The position numbers and the translations under genes were made by a program. This document shows, one piece after another, positions 25,614-34,223 of a stretch of DNA of 64,000 nucleotides; the stretch's first letter is position 1, and each line of letters opens with the position of its first letter. The notes beneath the pieces are model-generated. The model was given only the letters and a program-made list of their open reading frames with translations, had not been told where the DNA came from and did not search any database. The DNA is taken from contig NZ_JBKHUI010000004.1 in NCBI RefSeq assembly GCF_046569695.1, positions 248,001-312,000 on the forward strand, read 5' to 3'. This DNA is from Kluyvera sp046569695. GTDB lineage: Bacteria; Pseudomonadota; Gammaproteobacteria; Enterobacterales; Enterobacteriaceae.

Positions 25614-25637
25614 ATTAATTCGCTTCGCGAAACTATA
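25614..25637. promoter_or_regulatory. NagC operator 2 of chiPQ
   Basis: A second palindrome with TTAATTCGC and GCGAAACTA arms around TTC, centred near 25625, about 222 bp from operator 1. The spacing is near 21 helical turns, which could allow NagC looping. The 465-bp chiP-glnS gap holds both boxes and the glnS terminator; nothing else is recognised. Confidence 0.6.
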
Positions 25638-25710
25638 AGAGATCGTATTTTTCATCCGAAAGTAACATTATCATTCAGTGAAAGAGAACCTCTGGCGGCA
25701 GGCGAAAAAA

Positions 25711-25735
25711 AACGCCGCAAGCGCGGCGTTTTTAT
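25711..25735 (-). terminator. Rho-independent terminator of glnS
   Basis: AACGCCGC (25711-25718) pairs with GCGGCGTT (25723-25730) around AAGC. On the minus strand it is followed by a T run. Confidence 0.88.
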
Positions 25736-25747
25736 CAGGGTAAGGAA

Positions 25748-27406
25748 TTAACCTACCCAGGTATCACGCAGACCGACGGTGCGGTTAAATACCAGCTTCT
25801 CTGCGGTGGTATAACGGCTGTCGAGGCAGAAGTAACCCTCACGCTCGAACTGGAACGCTTTACCGGCCTCAGCGGCCTGCAGAGAAGGCTCAGCGTAGCC
25901 CTGCTTGATAACCAGTGACTCTGGGTTCATCACCGACAGGAAGTCTTCTGCGGCACCTGGGTTTGGCACGCTGAAGAGACGGTCGTACAGACGAATTTCA
26001 ACCGGCAGCGCATGTGCTGCGCTAACCCAGTGAATCACGCCCTTCACTTTACGGCCATCTGCTGGGTCTTTGCTCAGAGTGTCGGCATCGTAGGTACAGA
26101 AGATGGTGGTGATATTGCCTTCCGCATCTTTCTCTACGCGCTCTGCTTTCACCACGTAGGCGTTACGCAGACGAACTTCTTTACCCATCACCAGACGCTT
26201 GTACTGCTTGTTGGCTTCTTCACGGAAGTCCGCGCGGTCGATCCAGATCTCAGCGCTAAACGGCACTTCACGGCTACCCATCTCCGGCTTATTCGGATGG
26301 TTAGGCATAGAAACCAACTCGCTTTCGCCCTGCGGGTAGTTTTCGATAACCAGTTTAACCGGGTCGATAACCGCCATCGCACGCGGGGCGTTTTCGTTGA
26401 GATCTTCGCGAATGCAGGATTCCAGGGAAGCCATCTCAATGGTGTTGTCCTGCTTGGTGACGCCGATGCGCTTACAGAACTCACGGATGGACGCGGCGGT
26501 GTAACCACGACGACGCAGACCGGAGATGGTCGGCATACGTGGGTCATCCCAGCCTTCTACGTGTTTTTCCATTACCAGCTGGTTCAGCTTACGCTTGGAC
26601 ATCACGGTGTATTCCAGATTCAGGCGCGAGAATTCGTACTGGCGCGGGTGAACCGGAATGGTGATGTTATCCAGCACCCAGTCGTACAGACGACGGTTGT
26701 CCTGGAACTCCAGCGTACACAGGGAATGCGTGATACCTTCCAGCGCATCGCTGATGCAATGGGTGAAGTCGTACATCGGGTAGATGCACCACTTGGTACC
26801 GGTCTGGTGGTGATCGGCAAATTTAATGCGATACAACACCGGATCGCGCATCACGATAAACGGTGATGCCATGTCGATTTTCGCGCGCAGGCAAGCCGTG
26901 CCCTCGGCAAAACCGCCGGTACGCATTTTTTCGAACAGCGCCAGGTTCTCTTCTACGCTGCGATCGCGGTACGGGCTGTTTTTGCCCGGCGCGGTCAGCG
27001 AGCCGCGATATTCGCGGATCTGCTCAGGCGTCAGTTCATCAACGTACGCCAGACCTTTGTTGATCAGTTCAACCGCATAGGCATGCAGCTGATCGAAGTA
27101 ATCAGAGGAGTAGCGAACGTTGCCAGACCAGTGAAAACCTAACCACTCGACGTCGTTTTTGATGGACTCAACGTATTCGATGTCTTCTTTGACTGGGTTG
27201 GTGTCATCGAAACGCAGGTTGCACTGGCCCTGATAATCTTGCGCAATACCGAAGTTCAGGCAGATAGATTTCGCGTGGCCGATGTGCAGATAGCCATTCG
27301 GCTCCGGCGGAAAACGGGTATGCACCGTGTTGTGCTTACCGGTAGCCAGATCTTCATCAATGATCTGACGAATAAAGTTAGTCGGGCGGGCTTCAGCCTC
27401 ACTCAT
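25748..27406 (-). CDS. glnS: glutaminyl-tRNA synthetase
   Basis: Class I aminoacyl-tRNA synthetase charging tRNA-Gln; four tRNA-Gln genes lie in this window. The product is 552 residues from ATG 27406 (E. coli 554), with MSEAEARPTNFIRQIIDEDL at the N terminus and AGGAA upstream; 41 further in-frame codons upstream are not conserved. HIGH is present as HIGHAKS in PPEPNGYLHIGHAKS and the KMSKS equivalent as VMSKRKL. The C terminus is two residues shorter than in E. coli (ends GLRDTWVG). Confidence 0.97.
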   Translation of the reverse strand: MSEAEARPTNFIRQIIDEDLATGKHNTVHTRFPPEPNGYLHIGHAKSICLNFGIAQDYQGQCNLRFDDTNPVKEDIEYVESIKNDVEWLGFHWSGNVRYSSDYFDQLHAYAVELINKGLAYVDELTPEQIREYRGSLTAPGKNSPYRDRSVEENLALFEKMRTGGFAEGTACLRAKIDMASPFIVMRDPVLYRIKFADHHQTGTKWCIYPMYDFTHCISDALEGITHSLCTLEFQDNRRLYDWVLDNITIPVHPRQYEFSRLNLEYTVMSKRKLNQLVMEKHVEGWDDPRMPTISGLRRRGYTAASIREFCKRIGVTKQDNTIEMASLESCIREDLNENAPRAMAVIDPVKLVIENYPQGESELVSMPNHPNKPEMGSREVPFSAEIWIDRADFREEANKQYKRLVMGKEVRLRNAYVVKAERVEKDAEGNITTIFCTYDADTLSKDPADGRKVKGVIHWVSAAHALPVEIRLYDRLFSVPNPGAAEDFLSVMNPESLVIKQGYAEPSLQAAEAGKAFQFEREGYFCLDSRYTTAEKLVFNRTVGLRDTWVG

Positions 27407-27533
27407 CGTAGATTCCTCAAAGCGTAAACAACGTATAACGGCACATGATCTTATAAGCCGCGCTTCTAGACAACTATTAGTTGCACAAAAAAAGCGATGG
27501 AATAATGAATGTGGGGGAATTTGCGGCAAAAAA

Positions 27534-27561
27534 AAGCGGCGGAGGAACTCCCCCGCCGCTT
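27534..27561 (-). terminator. Rho-independent terminator of nagE
   Basis: AAGCGGCGG (27534-27542) pairs with CCGCCGCTT (27553-27561). On the minus strand the stem is followed by eight T residues. Confidence 0.88.
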
Positions 27562-27592
27562 AAGGCACTTAACTCACTTTACTCAGGAGCAG

Positions 27593-29542
27593 TTACTTAC
27601 CTTTAATCTCATACAGTGGCGTTTGACCGGCAACCACATGACCTTCGGCTTTAATCACCAGACCACCGAAATCATCGCTGTTGCTGCAAACAACCGGGCT
27701 AATCATGGAGCGCGCATTGGCGTTCAGGAAGTCCAGATCCATTTCCAGGATTGGCTCACCCGCTTTCACTTCTGCACCCTCTTCAACCAGACGTTTGAAG
27801 CCTTTACCTTCCAGTGCAACGGTATCGATACCCATGTGGACAACGATTTCCGCGCCTTTATCCGTTTCCAGGCAGAACGCGTGGTTGGTGTTGAAGATTT
27901 TCACGATGGTGCCCGCCGCTGGGGAAACCACGGTTTTATCCGTTGGTTTTACCGCTACGCCGTCACCGACCGCTTTGCTAGCGAAGGCTTCATCAGGAAC
28001 CTGCTCCAGCGCAACCACGTCACCGGTAATTGGAGAAACCAGGGTTTCTACGGTCGCGGCGTTAGCCACAGCCTGAGGTTTTGCCGCCGCTGGCGCTGCT
28101 GGTGCTGCACTTTCCGCTGCTGCGGCGGCAACCGGGCCACGCGCAACCACTTTCTTCATCGCGTCACCGATAGATTCGGCTTTCGCACCCACAATAACCT
28201 GGATGGTTTGTTTGTTCAGTTTCACCACACCGGAAGCGCCCAGACGTTTACACATCGCGTCGCTGACCTTCGCGGAGTCGCCTACGGTCAGACGCAGACG
28301 GGTAATACAGGCATCAATCGCTTTCAGGTTGTCAGTACCGCCGACCGCTGCAATGTAGTTGGTTGCCAGTTGATTCAGACCTTCTTCGGTGTTGCTATTC
28401 GCTTCTTCCGTTACCACGCTGTCGTCTTTATCTTCACGACCCGGCGTTTTCAGGTTGAACATGCGGATAACTACGCTGAACAGCACGAAGTAGATAACGA
28501 AGAAGACCAGACCCATTACCACCAGCATCCAGACGTTCTTACTTGCTGCCGGCAGGCTGTACATCAACACGTAGTCGATAGCACCTGCGGAGAAGGAGAA
28601 GCCAGCGTGGATACCTAGCAGCGTCGCGATAAACAGGCTCACACCGGTCAGAATCGCATGCAGGAGGTACAGTAACGGAGCCAGGAACATGAACAGGAAT
28701 TCCAGCGGCTCGGTAACACCTGTCAGGAACGCGGTGATAGCAACGGACAGCAGCATACCGCCAACCATTGGACGACGCGCTTTCGGTGCTGCGAAGTACA
28801 TCGCCAGCGCCGCACCCGGCAGACCAAACATCATGATTGGGAAGAAGCCGGACATGAACATACCCGCAGTGCCGTCACCCGCATAGAAGCGGTTGATGTC
28901 ACCGTGGAAGACCGCACCGGCCGCGTTGGTGAACTCACCAATCTGGAACCAGGCGATGGTGTTCAGCACCTGATGCAGACCGGTTGGGATCAGCAGACGG
29001 TTGATGAAACCAAAGATACCGGAACCCAGCGCACCAGCGCCTACGATCCATTCACCACCTGCGTGGATGGCGTTCTGTACCGGTGGCCAGACATAGCCAA
29101 AGATGGCTGCCAGCACCAGACAGAAGAAGCCGGTGGCGATTGGCACAAAGCGTTTGCCGCCGAAGAAGCTCAGGAAGTCAGGCAGTTTGATACCCGCCCA
29201 ACGGTTATAAACGGCACCGCCGACCAGACCGGTAATGATACCCGCCAGGACACCCATGTTAATGGCTGGGTTGATGGTGACCATTGCTTTAGTCAGTACG
29301 AAATAACCGACTGCGCCCGCCAGTGCTGCCGCACCCGCGCTGTCTTTAGACCAGCTGGATGCCACACCGATGGCGAAAATCAGCGCCAGGTTATCAAAAA
29401 TGGACCCACCCGCTTGCGCGATGAAAGGCACGTTCAGTAAATCTGGCTGACCAAATCGCAGCAACAGCGCCGCCACTGGCAACACGGCGATAGGGAGCTG
29501 TAACGCCCTACCTAACCGTTGGAAAAAACCTAAAATATTCAT
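27593..29542 (-). CDS. nagE: N-acetylglucosamine-specific PTS permease EIICBA
   Basis: Imports and phosphorylates N-acetylglucosamine to GlcNAc-6-P. The 649-residue product (E. coli 648) has an N-terminal membrane EIIC domain (about 1-375), an EIIB domain with the phosphorylated cysteine in AIDACITRLRLTV (about residue 412), an Ala/Pro linker (about 470-500) and a C-terminal EIIA domain with the active histidine in IVVHMGIDTV (about residue 570). GGGGGA precedes the ATG. It is divergent from nagBAC-umpH, sharing the NagC/CRP control region. Confidence 0.97.
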   Translation of the reverse strand: MNILGFFQRLGRALQLPIAVLPVAALLLRFGQPDLLNVPFIAQAGGSIFDNLALIFAIGVASSWSKDSAGAAALAGAVGYFVLTKAMVTINPAINMGVLAGIITGLVGGAVYNRWAGIKLPDFLSFFGGKRFVPIATGFFCLVLAAIFGYVWPPVQNAIHAGGEWIVGAGALGSGIFGFINRLLIPTGLHQVLNTIAWFQIGEFTNAAGAVFHGDINRFYAGDGTAGMFMSGFFPIMMFGLPGAALAMYFAAPKARRPMVGGMLLSVAITAFLTGVTEPLEFLFMFLAPLLYLLHAILTGVSLFIATLLGIHAGFSFSAGAIDYVLMYSLPAASKNVWMLVVMGLVFFVIYFVLFSVVIRMFNLKTPGREDKDDSVVTEEANSNTEEGLNQLATNYIAAVGGTDNLKAIDACITRLRLTVGDSAKVSDAMCKRLGASGVVKLNKQTIQVIVGAKAESIGDAMKKVVARGPVAAAAAESAAPAAPAAAKPQAVANAATVETLVSPITGDVVALEQVPDEAFASKAVGDGVAVKPTDKTVVSPAAGTIVKIFNTNHAFCLETDKGAEIVVHMGIDTVALEGKGFKRLVEEGAEVKAGEPILEMDLDFLNANARSMISPVVCSNSDDFGGLVIKAEGHVVAGQTPLYEIKGK

Positions 29543-29667
29543 CTTATTCCCCCTACGAGACCCCGATACGGCTCATTTAAGCCATTTTTTTATTGTGCAA
29601 AAAAGCATGACACTGCGATGTCTTGTAAACTGCAATCACAACTCTAAGGCTTATGAGTGTGTGGAAG

Positions 29668-29690
29668 TTTAATTCGTATCGCAAATTAAA
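29668..29690. promoter_or_regulatory. NagC operator on the nagE side
   Basis: A 23-bp palindromic box, TTTAATT and AAATTAAA arms around a CGTATCGC core, 126 bases upstream of the nagE start. It matches the recalled E. coli nagE operator. Confidence 0.8.
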
Positions 29691-29701
29691 CACGTGTTTT
29701 T

Positions 29702-29717
29702 TGTGACTATAGTCACC
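29702..29717. promoter_or_regulatory. CRP site between nagE and nagB
   Basis: TGTGA-CTATAG-TCACC fits the CRP consensus TGTGA-N6-TCACA with one mismatch. It lies between the two NagC boxes, as in E. coli where CRP-cAMP activates both divergent transcripts. Confidence 0.8.
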
Positions 29718-29762
29718 AAATATTGTTCTCACCACTCCCTTCCACTGGCTAACCATGAAAAC

Positions 29763-29785
29763 TTATTTTATCATTCAAAAAATCA
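29763..29785. promoter_or_regulatory. NagC operator on the nagB side
   Basis: TTATTTT and AAAAAATC arms form a weaker NagC box about 110 bases before nagB. Centres of the two boxes are about 95 bp apart, near nine helical turns, as expected for the NagC repression loop. Confidence 0.7.
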
Positions 29786-29883
29786 AAACGGATTGCTCCC
29801 TGACGATGCAAACAGGTTACGCTTAAAGAGTGCACGGAGATGCCATCCGCCAACTTCTTATATTTTACATTTTGAGGTGAAGA

Positions 29884-30684
29884 ATGAGACTGATTCCTCT
29901 CGTTAACGCTGAACAAGTCGGCAAATGGGCTGCCCGCCACATCGTTAACCGCATCAATGCCTTTAAACCTACCGCGGACCGTCCGTTTGTCCTCGGCCTG
30001 CCAACCGGCGGTACTCCGCTGGCGACCTATAAAGTTTTAGTTGAAATGCATAAAGCGGGCCAGGTGAGCTTTAAGCACGTCGTCACCTTCAATATGGACG
30101 AATATGTTGGGTTGCCAAAAGAGCATCCGGAAAGCTACTACAGCTTCATGCACCGCAATTTCTTCGACCACATTGATATCCCAGAAGAAAACATCAACCT
30201 GCTGAACGGCAACGCGCCGGATGTTGACGCAGAATGTCGCCGTTATGAAGAAAAAATTCGCTCTTACGGCAAAATTCACCTGTTTATGGGTGGCGTAGGC
30301 AACGATGGTCACATCGCGTTCAACGAACCGGCCTCTTCACTGTCTTCCCGTACCCGTATCAAAACCTTGACGCATGAAACCCGCGTCGCTAACTCCCGTT
30401 TCTTTGACGGCGACGTTGCGCTGGTACCAAAATACGCGCTGACCGTTGGCGTTGGTACGCTGCTGGATGCGGAAGAAGTGATGATTCTGGTGCAGGGCGC
30501 GACAAAAGCGCTGGCGCTGCAGCAAGCGGTTGAAGGTAACGTCAACCACATGTGGACCATCACCTGTCTGCAACTGCATCCAAAATCGCTGATCGTCTGC
30601 GATGAACCTTCTACCATGGAGTTGAAGGTCAAGACCCTGAAATATTTCAATGAATTAGAAGCTGAAAATATTAAAGGTCTGTAA
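29884..30684 (+). CDS. nagB: glucosamine-6-phosphate deaminase
   Basis: Converts glucosamine-6-P to fructose-6-P and ammonia; allosterically activated by GlcNAc-6-P. It is 266 residues, as in E. coli. MRLIPLVNAEQVGKWAARHI begins the protein, NMDEYVG carries the catalytic Asp (about D72) and GNDGHIAFNEP the ring-opening His/Glu pair (about 143-148). TTGAGGTGAAG precedes the ATG. First gene of nagBAC-umpH. Confidence 0.98.
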   Translation: MRLIPLVNAEQVGKWAARHIVNRINAFKPTADRPFVLGLPTGGTPLATYKVLVEMHKAGQVSFKHVVTFNMDEYVGLPKEHPESYYSFMHRNFFDHIDIPEENINLLNGNAPDVDAECRRYEEKIRSYGKIHLFMGGVGNDGHIAFNEPASSLSSRTRIKTLTHETRVANSRFFDGDVALVPKYALTVGVGTLLDAEEVMILVQGATKALALQQAVEGNVNHMWTITCLQLHPKSLIVCDEPSTMELKVKTLKYFNELEAENIKGL

Positions 30685-30693
30685 TGTCTTACC

Positions 30694-30715
30694 GTCCCGT
30701 GGCCTGCTGCGGGAC
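30694..30715 (+). other. intercistronic hairpin between nagB and nagA
   Basis: GTCCCG and CGGGAC arms in the 57-bp gap between nagB and nagA, followed by AAAATTTT rather than a T run. It may affect differential expression or mRNA stability. Confidence 0.45.
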
Positions 30716-30741
30716 AAAATTTTAGAACACCGGGGGTCGTA

Positions 30742-31890
30742 ATGTATGCATTAACCCATGGCCGAATTTATACCGGCCACGAAATTCTGGATGACCATGC
30801 GATTATCATCGCCAATGGCCTTATTGAACGTATTTGCCCACTGGCCGATGTACCAGCGAACGTCGAACAACGTTCCGTTAATGGCGCCATTCTCGCCCCT
30901 GGTTTTATCGACGTTCAGCTCAACGGCTGCGGCGGCGTGCAGTTTAACGATACCGCTGAAGCCGTCACCGTTGAAACGCTGGAAATCATGCAGAAAGCTA
31001 ACGAGAAATCGGGCTGCACCAACTATCTGCCAACGCTTATCACCACCAGCGACGACCTGATGAAACAGGGCGTACGCGTGATGCGTGAATACCTGGCGAA
31101 GCATCCTAACCAGGCGCTGGGTCTGCACCTTGAAGGGCCGTGGCTGAATCTGGTGAAAAAAGGCACTCACAACCCAAGCTTCGTGCGTAAACCCGACGCT
31201 GAACTGGTGAAGTTCCTCTGCGATAACGCAGACGTCATCACCAAAGTGACCCTGGCACCAGAAATGGTCGCACCGGAAGTTATCACCGCGCTGGCGAATG
31301 CCGGCATCGTGGTTTCTGCGGGCCACTCCAACGCCACGGCGCAAGAAGCACGCGTAGGTTTCCGCGCGGGTATCACCTTTGCGACGCACCTGTTTAACGC
31401 CATGCCTTATATGTCGGGCCGCGAACCTGGTTTGACCGGCGCTATCCTGGATGCGAACGAAATCTACTGCGGCATTATTGCTGATGGCCTGCACGTGGAT
31501 TACATCAATATCCGTAACGCCAAACGCCTGAAAGGCGATAAGCTGTGTCTGGTGACCGATGCCACCGCTCCGGCGGGTGCCAATATTGATCAGTTCATTT
31601 TTGCTGGTAAAACAATATACTACCGCAATGGACTCTGTGTTGATGAAAACGGCACATTGAGCGGGTCATCACTGACGATGATCGAAGGCGTTCGTAACCT
31701 GGTTGAGCATGCCAATATTGCGCTGGACGAAGTGCTGCGCATGGCAACGCTCTACCCTGCTCGCGCGATTGGCGTTGAAAAACATTTTGGTAGCATCGCG
31801 CCTGGCAAGGTCGCCAACCTGACCGCATTCACGCACGATTATAAAATCATCAAGACCATCGTTAATGGCAACGAGGTCGTTACTGAGTAA
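30742..31890 (+). CDS. nagA: N-acetylglucosamine-6-phosphate deacetylase
   Basis: Removes the acetyl group from GlcNAc-6-P, feeding NagB and lowering the NagC inducer. The 382-residue amidohydrolase-superfamily protein shows the metal/catalytic motifs HLEGPW (about 129-134), AGHSNA, FATHLFNAM and VTDATAPAG. GGGGGTCG lies upstream. It is followed by nagC after eight bases. Confidence 0.97.
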   Translation: MYALTHGRIYTGHEILDDHAIIIANGLIERICPLADVPANVEQRSVNGAILAPGFIDVQLNGCGGVQFNDTAEAVTVETLEIMQKANEKSGCTNYLPTLITTSDDLMKQGVRVMREYLAKHPNQALGLHLEGPWLNLVKKGTHNPSFVRKPDAELVKFLCDNADVITKVTLAPEMVAPEVITALANAGIVVSAGHSNATAQEARVGFRAGITFATHLFNAMPYMSGREPGLTGAILDANEIYCGIIADGLHVDYINIRNAKRLKGDKLCLVTDATAPAGANIDQFIFAGKTIYYRNGLCVDENGTLSGSSLTMIEGVRNLVEHANIALDEVLRMATLYPARAIGVEKHFGSIAPGKVANLTAFTHDYKIIKTIVNGNEVVTE

Positions 31891-31898
31891 GAGAAAGT

Positions 31899-33119
31899 AT
31901 GACACCAGGCGGACAAGCTCAAATTGGTAATGTTGACCTCGTAAAACAGCTTAACAGCGCGGCCGTATACCGCCTGATTGACCAGCATGGGCCAATCTCG
32001 CGTATTCAGATTGCCGAGCAGAGCCAGCTTGCTCCCGCCAGCGTGACTAAAATCACGCGTCAGCTCATTGAGCGCGGATTGATCAAAGAAGTCGATCAGC
32101 AGGCCTCCACCGGGGGCCGCCGCGCTATCTCGATTGTCACCGAAACCCGCCATTTCCACGCCATCGGCGTTCGTCTGGGCCGTCACGACACCACCCTCAC
32201 GCTGTACGACCTGAGCAGTAAAGCGGTTGCTGAAGAGCATTATCCGCTGCCAGAACGCACGCAAGAGACGCTGGAGCACGCCCTGCTGAACACTATCGGC
32301 ACCTTTATTGAATCGTGCCAGCGTAAAATCCGTGAACTGATCGCCATTTCAGTGATTCTGCCTGGTCTGGTTGACCCGGAGAGCGGCGTCATCCGTTACA
32401 TGCCGCACATCCCAGTGGAAAACTGGCGTTTGGTCGAAGCGCTGGAAAAACGCTTCAAAGTGACCTGCTTCGTCGGCCACGATATCCGCAGCCTGGCGCT
32501 CGCGGAGCACTACTTTGGTGCAAGTCAGGATTGTGAAGACTCCATTCTGGTGCGCGTACACCGCGGCACCGGCGCGGGAATCATCTCTAACGGGCGTATT
32601 TTTATCGGCCGTAACGGCAACGTCGGGGAAATTGGTCATATTCAGGTCGACCCGCTCGGCGAACGCTGCCACTGCGGTAACTTTGGCTGTCTGGAAACCG
32701 TCGCTGCCAATGCCGCCATCGAGCAGCGCGTGCGCCACCTGCTGGAGCAGGGTTACCATAGCCGCGTTACGCTTGATGATTGCCACATCAAAACCATCTG
32801 CAAAGCCGCCAATAAAGGCGATGCGCTGGCTACCGAAGTGATTGAGCACGTCGGCCGTCATCTCGGTAAAACCATCGCTATCGCCATTAACCTGTTTAAC
32901 CCGCAGAAAGTGGTGATTGCCGGTGAAATCATCGAGGCTGACCGTGTGCTGCTACCCGCTATTGAAGGCTGCATCAACACTCAGGTTTTAAAGGCTTTCC
33001 GCAAGAACCTGCCGGTGGTGCGCTCGACCCTCGATCACCGTTCCGCGATCGGCGCTTTCGCGCTGGTTAAGCGCGCGATGCTCAACGGTATCCTGCTGCA
33101 ACATTTGTTGGAAGGTTAG
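31899..33119 (+). CDS. nagC: N-acetylglucosamine repressor NagC (ROK family)
   Basis: Repressor of the nag and chiPQ operons, released by GlcNAc-6-P. The 406-residue protein has an N-terminal winged-helix domain (about 10-80, SRIQIAEQSQLAPASVTKI), a ROK sugar-kinase-like domain, and the zinc motif CHCGNFGCLE. Its presumed targets, nagE/nagB and chiPQ, all lie in this window with visible operators. Confidence 0.97.
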   Translation: MTPGGQAQIGNVDLVKQLNSAAVYRLIDQHGPISRIQIAEQSQLAPASVTKITRQLIERGLIKEVDQQASTGGRRAISIVTETRHFHAIGVRLGRHDTTLTLYDLSSKAVAEEHYPLPERTQETLEHALLNTIGTFIESCQRKIRELIAISVILPGLVDPESGVIRYMPHIPVENWRLVEALEKRFKVTCFVGHDIRSLALAEHYFGASQDCEDSILVRVHRGTGAGIISNGRIFIGRNGNVGEIGHIQVDPLGERCHCGNFGCLETVAANAAIEQRVRHLLEQGYHSRVTLDDCHIKTICKAANKGDALATEVIEHVGRHLGKTIAIAINLFNPQKVVIAGEIIEADRVLLPAIEGCINTQVLKAFRKNLPVVRSTLDHRSAIGAFALVKRAMLNGILLQHLLEG

Positions 33120-33187
33120 ACCTAAGAGGCAATGCCGGGGATAACGTGTATAATTACGCCTCTTTAAAAACAAACGCCAGGTAGTCC

Positions 33188-33940
33188 ATGACCATTCAGA
33201 ATGTAATCTGTGATATTGACGGCGTGCTGATGCACGACAACGTTGCCGTGCCGGGCGCGGCAGAATTCGTCGCCCGCGTACTGGATAAAGGTATGCCGTT
33301 CCTCTGTCTGACCAACTACCCTTCACAGACGGGTCAGGATTTGGCGAACCGCTTCGCTACCGCAGGCATCGACGTGCCTGACAGCGTGTTTTATACCTCC
33401 GCCATGGCAACTGCCGATTTTCTGCGTCGCCAGGAAGGAAAAAAAGCGTATGTTGTTGGCGAAGGGGCATTGATCCACGAACTCTATAAAGCCGGATTCA
33501 CCATCACCGACGTCAACCCTGACTTCGTTATCGTGGGTGAAACACGCTCCTTTAACTGGGAAATGATGCACAAAGCGGCATTTTTCGTAGCTAATGGCGC
33601 TCGCTTCATCGCGACCAACCCGGACACGCACGGCCGCGGCTATTATCCAGCCTGTGGCGCACTGTGCGCCGGCATTGAAAAAATCTCTGGCCGCAAACCG
33701 TTTGTCGTGGGCAAGCCAAGCCCGTGGATCATCCGTGCCGCACTGAACAAAATGCAGGCGCACTCAGAGCAGACGGTGATCGTCGGCGATAACCTGCGCA
33801 CCGATATTCTGGCAGGCTTCCAGGCGGGGCTGGAGACGATCCTGGTTCTTTCCGGCGTCTCCACCGTTGATGACATCGATAATATGCCGTTCCGGCCGTC
33901 GTGGATTTATCCGTCCGTGGCGGAAATTGATATTATCTAA
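33188..33940 (+). CDS. umpH: UMP phosphatase UmpH (NagD)
   Basis: HAD-superfamily nucleotide phosphatase with UMP preference, the last gene of the nag operon but tied to pyrimidine overflow rather than amino-sugar use. It is 250 residues, as in E. coli, with the HAD motif DIDGVLMHDN at 10-19 and the C-terminal VGDNLRTDILAGFQAG. In E. coli asnB follows; here about 6 kb of accessory genes intervene. Confidence 0.96.
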   Translation: MTIQNVICDIDGVLMHDNVAVPGAAEFVARVLDKGMPFLCLTNYPSQTGQDLANRFATAGIDVPDSVFYTSAMATADFLRRQEGKKAYVVGEGALIHELYKAGFTITDVNPDFVIVGETRSFNWEMMHKAAFFVANGARFIATNPDTHGRGYYPACGALCAGIEKISGRKPFVVGKPSPWIIRAALNKMQAHSEQTVIVGDNLRTDILAGFQAGLETILVLSGVSTVDDIDNMPFRPSWIYPSVAEIDII

Positions 33941-33955
33941 ATGCCAATCCGCAGA

Positions 33956-33994
33956 GGGTGAATGAGCGTCGCCAATCGTTACATTCATTCACCC
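33956..33994 (+). terminator. hairpin after umpH
   Basis: GGGTGAATGA (33956-33965) and TCATTCACCC (33985-33994) are perfect 10-bp arms with a 19-nt loop, 16 bases after the umpH stop. No T run follows. The remaining part of the 283-bp gap to the next gene has a TATAAT hexamer at 34153-34158 and nothing else recognisable. Confidence 0.5.
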
Positions 33995-34223
33995 ATCAAA
34001 TCAATAAATTCGTAACTATTCGTAAATCCCCCGCTTTCCTCACCGCACCCGCGCGACTTATATACCATCGTCCGCAACACATTCATCCAGCAACGATTAA
34101 AAATGTGATCCACTGAGTAAAAAGGAATTCTCGTAAACCCGCAGTCGATTTTTATAATAGATTTCTTTTCTGCGGCTAATTACCCTCAATTAAATACTTG
34201 TATGGTAATAATAGGGGTCATTA

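Noticed and set aside
34100..34120. CRP site upstream of the GH67 gene (AAATGTGATC)
   Set aside because: Only one half-site matches; the second half (GAGTA) does not fit TCACA.
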